Below are positions 1 to 6,435 of a stretch of 44,424 bases of DNA, piece after piece. Location: contig JAPLDT010000059.1 in the NCBI GenBank assembly GCA_026391315.1, forward strand, positions 1 to 44,424. The letters run 5' to 3'. The notes under the pieces are model-generated. The model was not told the DNA's origin. It saw only the letters and a program-made list of their open reading frames with translations, and made no database searches. This DNA is from Bacteroidia bacterium (lineage in GTDB: Bacteria; Bacteroidota; Bacteroidia; Bacteroidales; Prolixibacteraceae). The stretch's first letter is position 1, and the number at the start of each line of letters is the position of its first letter. The translations under genes were made by a program, and so were the position numbers.

Positions 1-84
1 AAAGGGTGGATTTTGGCGCCTGTAAAAAAAGAAAGCTCTCATCATACCTGACGAAAGCTCACTTTTAATATCTTAAAGTACGAA

Positions 85-240
85 TTACTTTTTGGCAAAA
101 TAATCTTTTACCATTTCGTTGGGAACGATCTCCTCAACAAACGTATATGCACCGGATTTTTCCGATTTAACCATTTTGATAACCTTGGAATATGCTTTTC
201 CGGCACCTTTCTGAAGTGATGCAACTACTTTCTTTGCCAT
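85..240 (-). CDS. DUF4295 family small basic protein
   Basis: The 51-residue product begins MAKKVVASLQKGAGKAYSKV and ends in DYFAKK, a lysine-rich sequence matching the DUF4295 family, which is found throughout Bacteroidota directly after rpmG. Its start lies 7 nt after the rpmG stop, so it belongs to the rpmB-rpmG operon. The position beside two large-subunit ribosomal protein genes suggests a ribosome-associated role, but no function is established. No signal peptide or membrane segment is seen. In related genomes ftsY often follows; the window ends before that can be checked. Confidence 0.9.
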   Translation of the reverse strand: MAKKVVASLQKGAGKAYSKVIKMVKSEKSGAYTFVEEIVPNEMVKDYFAKK

Positions 241-247
241 AACTCAA

Positions 248-430
248 TTATTTTATTTCGCGATGTACGGTGATACGCTTCAAAATTGGATTGTATTTCT
301 TTAGTTCGAGGCGCTCCGGTGTATTTTTCCGGTTCTTTTTTGTTACATATCTGGATGTACCCGGAAGACCGCTTGCTTTGTGCTCGGTACATTCCAGGAT
401 AACCTGTTGTCTGCCACCTTTCTTAGCCAT
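248..430 (-). CDS. rpmG: 50S ribosomal protein L33
   Basis: This 60-residue basic protein has the L33 pattern: an N-terminal [13 protein letters not shown] strand, then [21 protein letters not shown] and a C-terminal [12 protein letters not shown]33 is a small component of the large ribosomal subunit near the E site. Only one cysteine is present, so this is the zinc-free (C-minus) form. The gene sits 13 nt downstream of rpmB and 7 nt upstream of the DUF4295 gene, all on the minus strand, and is presumably transcribed from the promoter ahead of rpmB. Length is normal for the family. Confidence 0.97.
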   Translation of the reverse strand: MAKKGGRQQVILECTEHKASGLPGTSRYVTKKNRKNTPERLELKKYNPILKRITVHREIK

Positions 431-443
431 TGTTCAGTGCGTA

Positions 444-686
444 TTAAAAAGTTTCGATGTAGCCTTTAGCTTTCGCCTCTTTCAAGGTTACATTCAGGCC
501 GTTTTTATTAATTGTTCTCAACCCGGCGGCTGATACGTTCAGTTTGATCCAACGGTCTTCTTCCGGAAGATAAAACCTTTTGGTGAAAATGTTCACCATG
601 AATTTCCTTTTGGTTCTCCGTTTTGAGTGGGAAACGTTGTTCCCAACCATCACTTTTTTACCTGTAATTTGACAAACTCTAGACAT
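444..686 (-). CDS. rpmB: 50S ribosomal protein L28
   Basis: This 80-residue protein starts [20 protein letters not shown] and continues with the [10 protein letters not shown] basic stretch and the [20 protein letters not shown] segment typical of bacterial L28, a structural protein of the 50S subunit. One cysteine only, so it is the zinc-free form. It is the first gene of a minus-strand operon rpmB-rpmG-DUF4295. A well-formed Bacteroidota promoter lies about 45 bases upstream. Length and start agree with the family. Confidence 0.97.
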   Translation of the reverse strand: MSRVCQITGKKVMVGNNVSHSKRRTKRKFMVNIFTKRFYLPEEDRWIKLNVSAAGLRTINKNGLNVTLKEAKAKGYIETF

Positions 687-731
687 TTCGCGTATTTATT
701 AAACTTCTGTCCCACTTTTTTAAACAGTGTG

Positions 732-763
732 CAAAGTAACTACTTTTTGTTTTAATAATCAAA
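732..763 (-). promoter_or_regulatory. Promoter of rpmB operon
   Basis: Read on the minus strand, TTTG (760-763) is followed by a 20-nt spacer and TTACTTTG (732-739). This fits the Bacteroidota primary sigma pattern of a -33 TTTG and a -7 TAnnTTTG element, with one mismatch in the second position. The predicted transcription start is near 725, giving a leader of about 40 nt before rpmB. Confidence 0.7.
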
Positions 764-819
764 CATTGGCGAATAATTTATTCCAAGTTTATTTACTTCT
801 TGAATAATCCCCTTTTAAC

Positions 820-827
820 TACATTTG
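820..827 (+). promoter_or_regulatory. Candidate -7 element for the CPBP gene
   Basis: TACATTTG matches the TAnnTTTG consensus. A TTG lies at 800-802, with a spacer of 17 nt that is a little short. The predicted transcript would begin only a few bases before the ATG at 840, so the leader would be very short. Confidence 0.45.
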
Positions 828-839
828 AAAGGAATTTAA

Positions 840-1658
840 ATGAGAACGGTGGAGAGGGCAACGACAAAATATTATCCTACTTTTTGGCAGGCGGTGAACC
901 TGATAGTCCTCTATACTTTTTTACAGACCATCATAGATTTTCCTCTGGCGCTGTATGATTACCAGTATGGAACAGATTGGTTACGTGAACCTTTGCTTAA
1001 AATTCCCATTTTCTTTGGTACCACTTTCATCATTCTCTTCCTGGGTACGCGCTTTTCAGGATTGCCCTACCGGGATATCTTTCCGCTTAAATCATTTCAT
1101 TGGCTGAATATTCCTGCTTTGCTTATAGCGCTGGTAGCGCTTCAGTTTTTCATGAATGAAATCACCATCCATGTCGACAAAGTGCTACCTCCTCCCGGGT
1201 GGTTCATGGAGCTCTTCGCCAAAATTTTTGAATCTGATATTGGGATTTGGGGTGGTATTCTGAGGGTGGTTGTGTTGGCGCCCATAGTGGAAGAGTTGAT
1301 ATTCAGGGGAGTCATTTTCTCGGGATTTCAGCGAATTTATCCTGCCTTTTGGTCGATTTTCTTCTCAGCGCTCCTTTTCTCCCTTTTTCACCTGAATCCC
1401 TGGCAACTCGGACCAACCTTTTTGCTTGGCCTATTGCTTGGTTTTGTCAGGTTGCGTACCGGTTCCCTGCTTGCCGCCATCTTCACGCACGCATTGCACA
1501 ACGGGATGATATTTTTGTCGGTCTATTACCATGATGCCTTTACCATTCCAGGTTTCCTGCAACCCGGGATATTGCAGAATTATGTGGTGAATTTGTTTCT
1601 TTTGGCCGGAGGGGTGGTTTTGATCTGGTATGCCAACCGAAAGAGGAAGTTGATATAA
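840..1658 (+). CDS. CPBP family intramembrane glutamic protease
   Basis: The 272-residue protein is rich in hydrophobic helices (roughly residues 18-38, 55-72, 88-106, 138-160, 168-186, 190-204, 210-228, 248-266). It carries the CPBP (Rce1/Abi) motifs: EELIFRG at 151-157 (paired glutamates and arginine), FSLFHLN with His184, and FTHALHN with His217 and Asn221. Family members are membrane-embedded proteases or lack proven activity; substrates here are unknown. It is divergent from rpmB and convergent with the toxin gene, with no operon partner. The ATG is the only start that leaves the first helix intact. Confidence 0.88.
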   Translation: MRTVERATTKYYPTFWQAVNLIVLYTFLQTIIDFPLALYDYQYGTDWLREPLLKIPIFFGTTFIILFLGTRFSGLPYRDIFPLKSFHWLNIPALLIALVALQFFMNEITIHVDKVLPPPGWFMELFAKIFESDIGIWGGILRVVVLAPIVEELIFRGVIFSGFQRIYPAFWSIFFSALLFSLFHLNPWQLGPTFLLGLLLGFVRLRTGSLLAAIFTHALHNGMIFLSVYYHDAFTIPGFLQPGILQNYVVNLFLLAGGVVLIWYANRKRKLI

Positions 1659-1688
1659 AGGTAATTGAGTAAATTGGTAATAGTCTTT

Positions 1689-1859
1689 TTTGCCCGGAGG
1701 GCATCAAGCTTCATAGAATAAAATATCTCGGTTATTGGGTTCCCCGTCAGGGGATAAACCATACATTTGAATATTGCCGCACAATCTTTCTTGAAGCGCG
1801 TTTATTCCCTGCCGGGAAAATTATCTTCTTTCTATTAGGCTTAATGCCCTCCGGGCAAA
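1689..1859. repeat. Palindromic repeat element with inverted ends (MITE/REP-like)
   Basis: The left end has TTGCCCGGAGGGCAT (1690-1704) and the right end its exact reverse complement (1844-1858). The match continues imperfectly inward to about 28 bases per arm (…AAGCTTCATAGAA against …AAGCCTAATAGAA). Inside, two smaller GC-rich inverted pieces occur around 1742-1754 and 1806-1817. There is no coding potential. It lies between the convergent CPBP and toxin genes, where it could also act as a transcription barrier. The size and ends suggest a small non-autonomous mobile or REP-type element. Confidence 0.55.
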
Positions 1860-1881
1860 CCAAAACCAACTTGTCTTCTAT

Positions 1882-2304
1882 TTATTTGCTGGAAAATAGT
1901 TTCAGAAGAAACGCTTCGCATCCAATCACTTCAATATCACTAAAATAGAAATCTTTTTGATTTTCAGTTATTATACAATCACACTTGTGATGAATGGCAG
2001 AATAATACTCCATGCCATCCTCAAAGTCAAGGATGAGCCTGTTTTCAATTGCCTGAAAAGTTGTCTTTTCATCAATGGTTGTTATGCCAATGTGACTGAG
2101 TAGCATGGCTATTTTTTCTCTAGCCATTGTATCGCCGCTTTTCTTACCTGCAAAATAGAAGGCAATGGCCAGGCAAAGAGGAGAAGTAAAAAGTTGGATG
2201 TTTTGTTTTCCCTGAAGGCTCAACAACCGCGACGACCAGGTAAACAAGGGATATTCCTTGTTCAAAGTTGCAACGAGAATATTTGCATCGATGAAAAGTC
2301 TCAT
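1882..2304 (-). CDS. PIN-domain toxin (VapC-like ribonuclease)
   Basis: The 140-residue protein starts MRLFIDANILVATLNKEYPL, placing the first PIN-domain acidic residue at Asp6. Further acidic residues occur in DFEDGMEYYSA (93-103) and the ENQKDF motif (114-119), which is the typical metal-binding end of the PIN fold. PIN toxins are Mg2+-dependent RNases that cut tRNA or other RNAs when not neutralised. The start codon overlaps the stop of the upstream antitoxin by 4 bases (ATGA), so translation is coupled. It reads as an intact type II toxin; target unknown. Confidence 0.88.
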   Translation of the reverse strand: MRLFIDANILVATLNKEYPLFTWSSRLLSLQGKQNIQLFTSPLCLAIAFYFAGKKSGDTMAREKIAMLLSHIGITTIDEKTTFQAIENRLILDFEDGMEYYSAIHHKCDCIITENQKDFYFSDIEVIGCEAFLLKLFSSK

Positions 2305-2552
2305 TTGGCCTGATCAAAATATTCGTCTTTCAGGCTTTTTCGTGACCTTCTCTTGTACACAGCCTCTCCCTCTGCTACCTGATTTACCCATTCCGAAACC
2401 GGAAAATCTTCTATGGATTTGTAGCTGCCTGATGTAATCTGACGGTAAAGGAATTCAGTTAATCGAGATAAGCTGGTGTTATTGTCTGCAGCAAATTTTT
2501 TGGCTTTTTCAATCACATCCTGATTGAAGTAAAGGGTTAATTTTGCTTCCAT
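2301..2552 (-). CDS. DUF6364-type antitoxin
   Basis: The 83-residue protein resembles the DUF6364 family of PIN-toxin partners. An N-terminal strand-helix-helix part (KLTLYFNQDVIEKAKKFAAD, then NTSLSRLTEFLYRQI) looks like a ribbon-helix-helix DNA-binding domain. The C-terminal half (DFPVSEWVNQVAEGEAV…RRSRKSLKDEYFDQ) would wrap the toxin. It precedes and overlaps the toxin gene, the normal antitoxin-toxin order, and is likely to repress its own promoter, which contains an inverted repeat. Family naming is from pattern recall only. Confidence 0.8.
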   Translation of the reverse strand: MEAKLTLYFNQDVIEKAKKFAADNNTSLSRLTEFLYRQITSGSYKSIEDFPVSEWVNQVAEGEAVYKRRSRKSLKDEYFDQAK

Positions 2553-2558
2553 ATATTT

Positions 2559-2590
2559 TTTACGTCAAATATAATTAATTTATACGTAAA
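2559..2590 (-). promoter_or_regulatory. Toxin-antitoxin promoter with inverted-repeat operator
   Basis: On the minus strand TATATTTG (plus-strand 2566-2573) matches TAnnTTTG. It sits inside an inverted repeat, TTTACGT (2559-2565) and ACGTAAA (2584-2590). The arrangement is what is expected for an antitoxin that represses its own promoter. The predicted leader is under 10 nt. Confidence 0.5.
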
Positions 2591-2655
2591 CTAAAAAAAA
2601 TCACACCATTTTTTCGCCTTCACAATTGCTGTTTTTATCTTATATTCGGTTAATA

Positions 2656-2667
2656 ATTGTGCACAAT
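2656..2667. promoter_or_regulatory. 12-base palindrome before DUF169 gene
   Basis: ATTGTGCACAAT is a perfect palindrome ending 4 nt before the ATG at 2672. It could be an operator or simply overlap the ribosome-entry region. A near-consensus -7 box, TATATTCG (2641-2648), lies just upstream. Confidence 0.35.
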
Positions 2668-2671
2668 TGGT

Positions 2672-3412
2672 ATGAACACTGAAAAACGCGACAAATTCAT
2701 CAAACTGTGGGCACGGTTCTTTAACAACGCCGAGTTGCCCATCACCTTTCAATATTCGGCTGATAGTCTGGAAATCCCAATTTTGGAGGCGCCAGAGGGG
2801 CACCGTTGCATCATTTCCCAACTTTTACAAGTAAGACGGGGTGAATCCATCTGCATGCAGTCCCATTCTACCAATTGTGTCGGTGGAAAGAGGTACATGA
2901 TGTTTACCGATTCAATGCCTCAAAGGTTCGAGTGCTATATTTCCCACTATCCTGATGGTAGAGGTGAACGATACAAAATAGAACCGGAACAGGTGAATCA
3001 ATTTTGGGATAACCTGCCCAAACTACCAACCAAAGGGGATAGCGTCATTTTCAAAAGATGGGATCAACTGGAAGAAAGGGATGAACCGGATGCAGTCATT
3101 TTTTTTGCGACGCCCGATGTCCTTTCCGGCCTGTTCACCCTGACCTGTTTTGACAGCACCGCAGAAGATGCCGTGATTGCCCCATTTGGTGCCGGATGTA
3201 CCAATCTGATCTACTATCCCTACCGGGAAGAACTGAATGGCACAGGCAGGGCAGTTCTGGGTCTAATGGATCCTTCGGCCCGAAAATGTGCGAAAGCGGA
3301 TTTGGTAACTTTTGCAGTTCCGATAACGAAATTCATGACGATGATTGACCAGATGGAAGAGAGTTTTTTAATCACAGATACCTGGACAATCATACAGAAG
3401 AGAATTGAATAG
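2672..3412 (+). CDS. DUF169 family protein
   Basis: The 246-residue protein matches the DUF169 family in length and in segments such as APEGHRCIISQLLQVRRGE, IFFATPDVLSGLFTL and DAVIAPFGAGCTNLIYYPYR. DUF169 proteins are cytosolic, found in anaerobic bacteria and archaea, and have no established reaction; conserved cysteines (here Cys70, Cys76 and Cys176 regions) suggest a redox or metal link. No signal peptide. The reading frame is open from a TTG at 2657, but ATG 2672 gives the expected N-terminus MNTEKRDKFIKLW. It diverges from the toxin-antitoxin operon and precedes tRNA-Pro, with no clear functional neighbour. Confidence 0.8.
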   Translation: MNTEKRDKFIKLWARFFNNAELPITFQYSADSLEIPILEAPEGHRCIISQLLQVRRGESICMQSHSTNCVGGKRYMMFTDSMPQRFECYISHYPDGRGERYKIEPEQVNQFWDNLPKLPTKGDSVIFKRWDQLEERDEPDAVIFFATPDVLSGLFTLTCFDSTAEDAVIAPFGAGCTNLIYYPYREELNGTGRAVLGLMDPSARKCAKADLVTFAVPITKFMTMIDQMEESFLITDTWTIIQKRIE

Positions 3413-3482
3413 CTGGATCTTCTGTGTAGAAAGAAATCTCAAAATATTTCGGACTTCTTCCCTACTTTTTTCCAAAAGATTG

Positions 3483-3490
3483 TACATTTG
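3483..3490 (+). promoter_or_regulatory. Candidate -7 element for tRNA-Pro
   Basis: TACATTTG matches TAnnTTTG and lies 16 nt before the mature tRNA 5' end, so transcription would begin about 10 nt before the tRNA. A T-rich stretch around 3466-3471 stands at the -33 distance. Confidence 0.55.
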
Positions 3491-3506
3491 CCTTCGCTGA
3501 AAAAAT

Positions 3507-3580
3507 CGGGGTGTAGCGCAGCTTGGTAGCGCGCGTCGTTCGGGACGACGAGGCCGCAGGTTCAAATCCTGTCACCCCGA
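3507..3580 (+). tRNA. tRNA-Pro (anticodon CGG)
   Basis: A full cloverleaf can be drawn: acceptor CGGGGTG (3507-3513) with CACCCCG (3573-3579) and discriminator A3580; D-arm GCGC…GCGC; anticodon stem CGTCG/CGACG with loop TTCGGGA, giving anticodon CGG; T-arm GCAGG TTCAAAT CCTGT. The CCA end is not encoded. It reads proline codon CCG. The DUF1003 gene begins 22 nt downstream. Confidence 0.97.
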
Positions 3581-3602
3581 CACTGGTAATAATTTCATAA
3601 AC

Positions 3603-4013
3603 ATGCAAAATCATAAAAACTGGCACGAAAAACACAAGGAATCCTTAAGCTTTGGTAGTCGTTTGGCGGATTCTGTCGCAAAAGGAATGGGATCCTGGAG
3701 TTTTATTGTTATTCAAACAATCCTTGTTATACTGTGGATGGGATTAAACCTTGTTGGATATGTTTATCATTGGGATGTTTACCCTTTCATTTTGCTTAAC
3801 CTGGTTTTCTCTACCCAGGCAGCCTATGCGGCGCCCATTATTATGATGTCCCAAAACCGGCAAAACGATAGGGACAGGGTACAGGCTCAAGCTGATTATC
3901 AAACCAATATTGATGCGAAGCTTGAAATTGAAGCTTTGGCAAAGAAGTTGAATTCACTTGAGGTAGACAAGCTGGACAAGATCATTAAAATGCTGGAAGA
4001 GGGTAAAGTTTAA
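3603..4013 (+). CDS. DUF1003 membrane protein
   Basis: The 136-residue protein has the DUF1003 layout: a short N-terminal part (SFGSRLADSVAKGMGSWSFI), two membrane helices at about 32-53 and 60-80, the conserved QAAYAAPIIMMSQNRQ…DR segment at 72-91, and a charged helix or coiled coil to the end. The family is widespread and its role unknown. The start is only 22 nt after tRNA-Pro and no separate promoter is obvious, so transcription through the tRNA is possible. It ends 28 nt before the convergent GH31 gene. Confidence 0.88.
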   Translation: MQNHKNWHEKHKESLSFGSRLADSVAKGMGSWSFIVIQTILVILWMGLNLVGYVYHWDVYPFILLNLVFSTQAAYAAPIIMMSQNRQNDRDRVQAQADYQTNIDAKLEIEALAKKLNSLEVDKLDKIIKMLEEGKV

Positions 4014-4041
4014 TTGAGATCAATTTTAAGGTTTCCTGGTT

Positions 4042-6408
4042 CTACATTTTTAGGGTCAATGACTGCCCTTCCCCTTTTACCTTCAGCCTGATATAGGTCG
4101 CTTTCCCATAGGTATCTTCAACAATGCAAAACCCTTCTGAATCGCCATTAAGCAGATCGTTGTATGAATCGAATTTCTTCAGAATGGTCTTTCCCGCGAC
4201 CACCTCTTTTGCCTCTCCGCCGTGTACTTTTGCGAGATAGTGCAAGAAAGTAGGAGTGTAATTTCTTTCCTGTTTTGAAAATTCAATTTTTACACGGTCC
4301 CTCACTTTCGAAAGGGTAATATTCTGTTTGAAATATTGCCCTTTCTCATAATTATAGGTGTGGCCATCGTCATCGTAAAGTGGGAAATTGGTTGTTTTTT
4401 CAGTTGGGAACATGTCAAGATAAATCGTCTTCGTCTCTCTCTGTCCAACGTACTGCATGATCTCCTGGGTTGGTATAATTGCGCCGTCTTTGATAAAAAT
4501 TGGAATATCCTTCCATGAACTTTTATCGATGGCATAATCAATTTGTTGTTTGCCTTCATACGTTTTCCCTTTGGTGTAGTCAATCCACTTGCCCTCCGGC
4601 AAATAAATTTTCTGCGACACGACAGCGGAATCCAGCACCGGTGAAATGAGAAGGTAGTCGCCATACATAAACTCGTTGGTCATATCTCTGACCTCCTTGT
4701 CATTCGGGTATTCGACAACCAGGGAACGGGATATCCCGATCATATTTTCATGCTTCACGCGGTCGTAGGAGTAGGCATAAGGTATCAGGCGATAGCGTAT
4801 ATTTACAATCTCCCTTGCCAGGCTTTCAACTTTTTCTCCAAAAAACCATGGTTGCTTTTGTTCATTCAACATGCCATGAAGGAAGAACAAAGGAGAGAAT
4901 GCTGCCAGCTGCAGGCTCCTGACATAAAGTTCGTTGCTCAGCTTTGGCTTATTTCCGAAGGCACTTGAGCAAAATCCCCAAACCGGGATTAGGGCATTAT
5001 TGGCAGCAATAAGTTTTAAACATTGCGCCTTCAAATCGGTAAATGTCGGAAAATTGTCACCCGACCACAAACCATACGCATATTTCTGTGATCCCATGTA
5101 GGCAGTACGGTTGATTGAGAAAACGCGTTCGTTGCTGACCTTTCGCTGCTCCTCGTAAATGGCCCTTTGCATGTAGTGGTTGTTCAGGTTTCCCAAACCA
5201 AACTTCCCGGGATTTCTTATGTCTGCCTCATCGTTTAAAAATCCAAACATCCCTTTTTTAAATCCACCTTCCATGAGGTGGCCTGCCCACCATTCGCGAC
5301 ATTCAGGAATCCTGAAGTCAAGGGTTCTGCAAGGTCGTCTGACAAAATAGTCTATTTCAATATTTAGTTCAGGGTACTCAAAATGGTGCGTTTTGGCGAA
5401 CTTGCCTTGTTGGGTATCGGTACTATCAGCATTTGTTAGAATGATACGTGGTTTTGTAATGCCAATCATTTTCAATCCGTTGTCTTTGGCCCAATTGGAA
5501 AGCTCTCCTGTAGCGCCACCCGGGAACTTCTTTCCCCACCGTACTTCACCGAAGTTATCTTCGCCCCATGCCATCCAATCAAAATCAATCATAAACCAAT
5601 CGAATGGGATCTTTTTCTCGCGATAATTTCTGATGTGGGTTTTGAGCTCGGCTTCGTCGATTCCCCATTCCAGTTGTCCAAAGCCGGTGTTCCATTTTGG
5701 AAACATGGGTGGCAATCCGGCAATATTTCCTGTTCCGCTGATAATTTCTTTGGGAGTTCCCACCAGAATATAGTATTCAGTATTCTTGCGTGAGCAATTG
5801 GAGAAAGAAAGTTCCCCTTCATTGTTTGAGATTTGACCTCCATTTGTATTCACGACAATTCCATATCCACTGGACGACCAGATAAAAGGAGCGCCAGAAC
5901 CTCCCTGAATAAATGCCTGTATGGTCGAATTCTTGTTTCGTAGCAATGTACCGTCGTTCGAGTGGCTTCCATAAGTATAAACCCCGTAAAAATTATCTGA
6001 CGCCTCATGCGTAAAAGTGACACCTCCATTTGGGTTTACCTCTTTGGATGATAGCAATAGCTTACCCTTTGAATCATATACCGAAACCTGTAGCTGGGTT
6101 TTTGAAATTTTCACCAGCATGGATGCAGTCCGAATTTCCACATACTCTTTTTGCTGATCGATCGTTGCCTTCACCGGATCCCATTTTTTATTTTCATCAA
6201 CTACAGGAGTGCCGGGCGACACCTCACCATCTGGCCGGTAATCAATCTTCAGGATTTTTTCTGAGCACAATTCCACAACACAAATGGTACTTCCTGATTT
6301 CAAGGTAAGCTTTCCATTGGTATAATTTCCAATTGCCTGAATATTAAAGAGAAAGGCCATGGTTACGCATAGCATTGGAAAGGATAGTGATAATTTGTTA
6401 ATTTTCAT
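4042..6408 (-). CDS. Exported GH31 family glycoside hydrolase, atypical nucleophile motif
   Basis: The 788-residue protein has a signal peptide (about residues 1-26), an N-terminal beta domain (about 30-215) and a GH31 TIM barrel from PPMFPKWNTGFGQLEW (233-248), followed by the C-terminal beta domains with LPEGKWIDYTKG and GAIIPTQE. The acid/base candidate is Asp451 in LWSGDNFPTF. The nucleophile position reads FGFLNDEAD (Asp393), not the common D-x-N/T-E pattern of alpha-glucosidases or alpha-xylosidases, so the substrate class is uncertain. GH31 enzymes act on alpha-linked glucose, xylose, galactose, sulfoquinovose or N-acetylgalactosamine. It is second in a minus-strand pair, 27 nt after the DUF6259 gene. 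Confidence 0.85.
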   Translation of the reverse strand: MKINKLSLSFPMLCVTMAFLFNIQAIGNYTNGKLTLKSGSTICVVELCSEKILKIDYRPDGEVSPGTPVVDENKKWDPVKATIDQQKEYVEIRTASMLVKISKTQLQVSVYDSKGKLLLSSKEVNPNGGVTFTHEASDNFYGVYTYGSHSNDGTLLRNKNSTIQAFIQGGSGAPFIWSSSGYGIVVNTNGGQISNNEGELSFSNCSRKNTEYYILVGTPKEIISGTGNIAGLPPMFPKWNTGFGQLEWGIDEAELKTHIRNYREKKIPFDWFMIDFDWMAWGEDNFGEVRWGKKFPGGATGELSNWAKDNGLKMIGITKPRIILTNADSTDTQQGKFAKTHHFEYPELNIEIDYFVRRPCRTLDFRIPECREWWAGHLMEGGFKKGMFGFLNDEADIRNPGKFGLGNLNNHYMQRAIYEEQRKVSNERVFSINRTAYMGSQKYAYGLWSGDNFPTFTDLKAQCLKLIAANNALIPVWGFCSSAFGNKPKLSNELYVRSLQLAAFSPLFFLHGMLNEQKQPWFFGEKVESLAREIVNIRYRLIPYAYSYDRVKHENMIGISRSLVVEYPNDKEVRDMTNEFMYGDYLLISPVLDSAVVSQKIYLPEGKWIDYTKGKTYEGKQQIDYAIDKSSWKDIPIFIKDGAIIPTQEIMQYVGQRETKTIYLDMFPTEKTTNFPLYDDDGHTYNYEKGQYFKQNITLSKVRDRVKIEFSKQERNYTPTFLHYLAKVHGGEAKEVVAGKTILKKFDSYNDLLNGDSEGFCIVEDTYGKATYIRLKVKGEGQSLTLKM

Positions 6409-6435
6409 AGTTGTTGGTTTTTGTAGCTGATGGCT

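Noticed and set aside
3507-3580. Link between the tRNA-Pro acceptor (CGGGGTG/CACCCCG) and the transposase palindromes, which share GGGGTGAC/GTCACCCC-like strings
   Set aside because: The match is only about 8 bases and is set by the conserved tRNA stem; no target-site evidence connects them.
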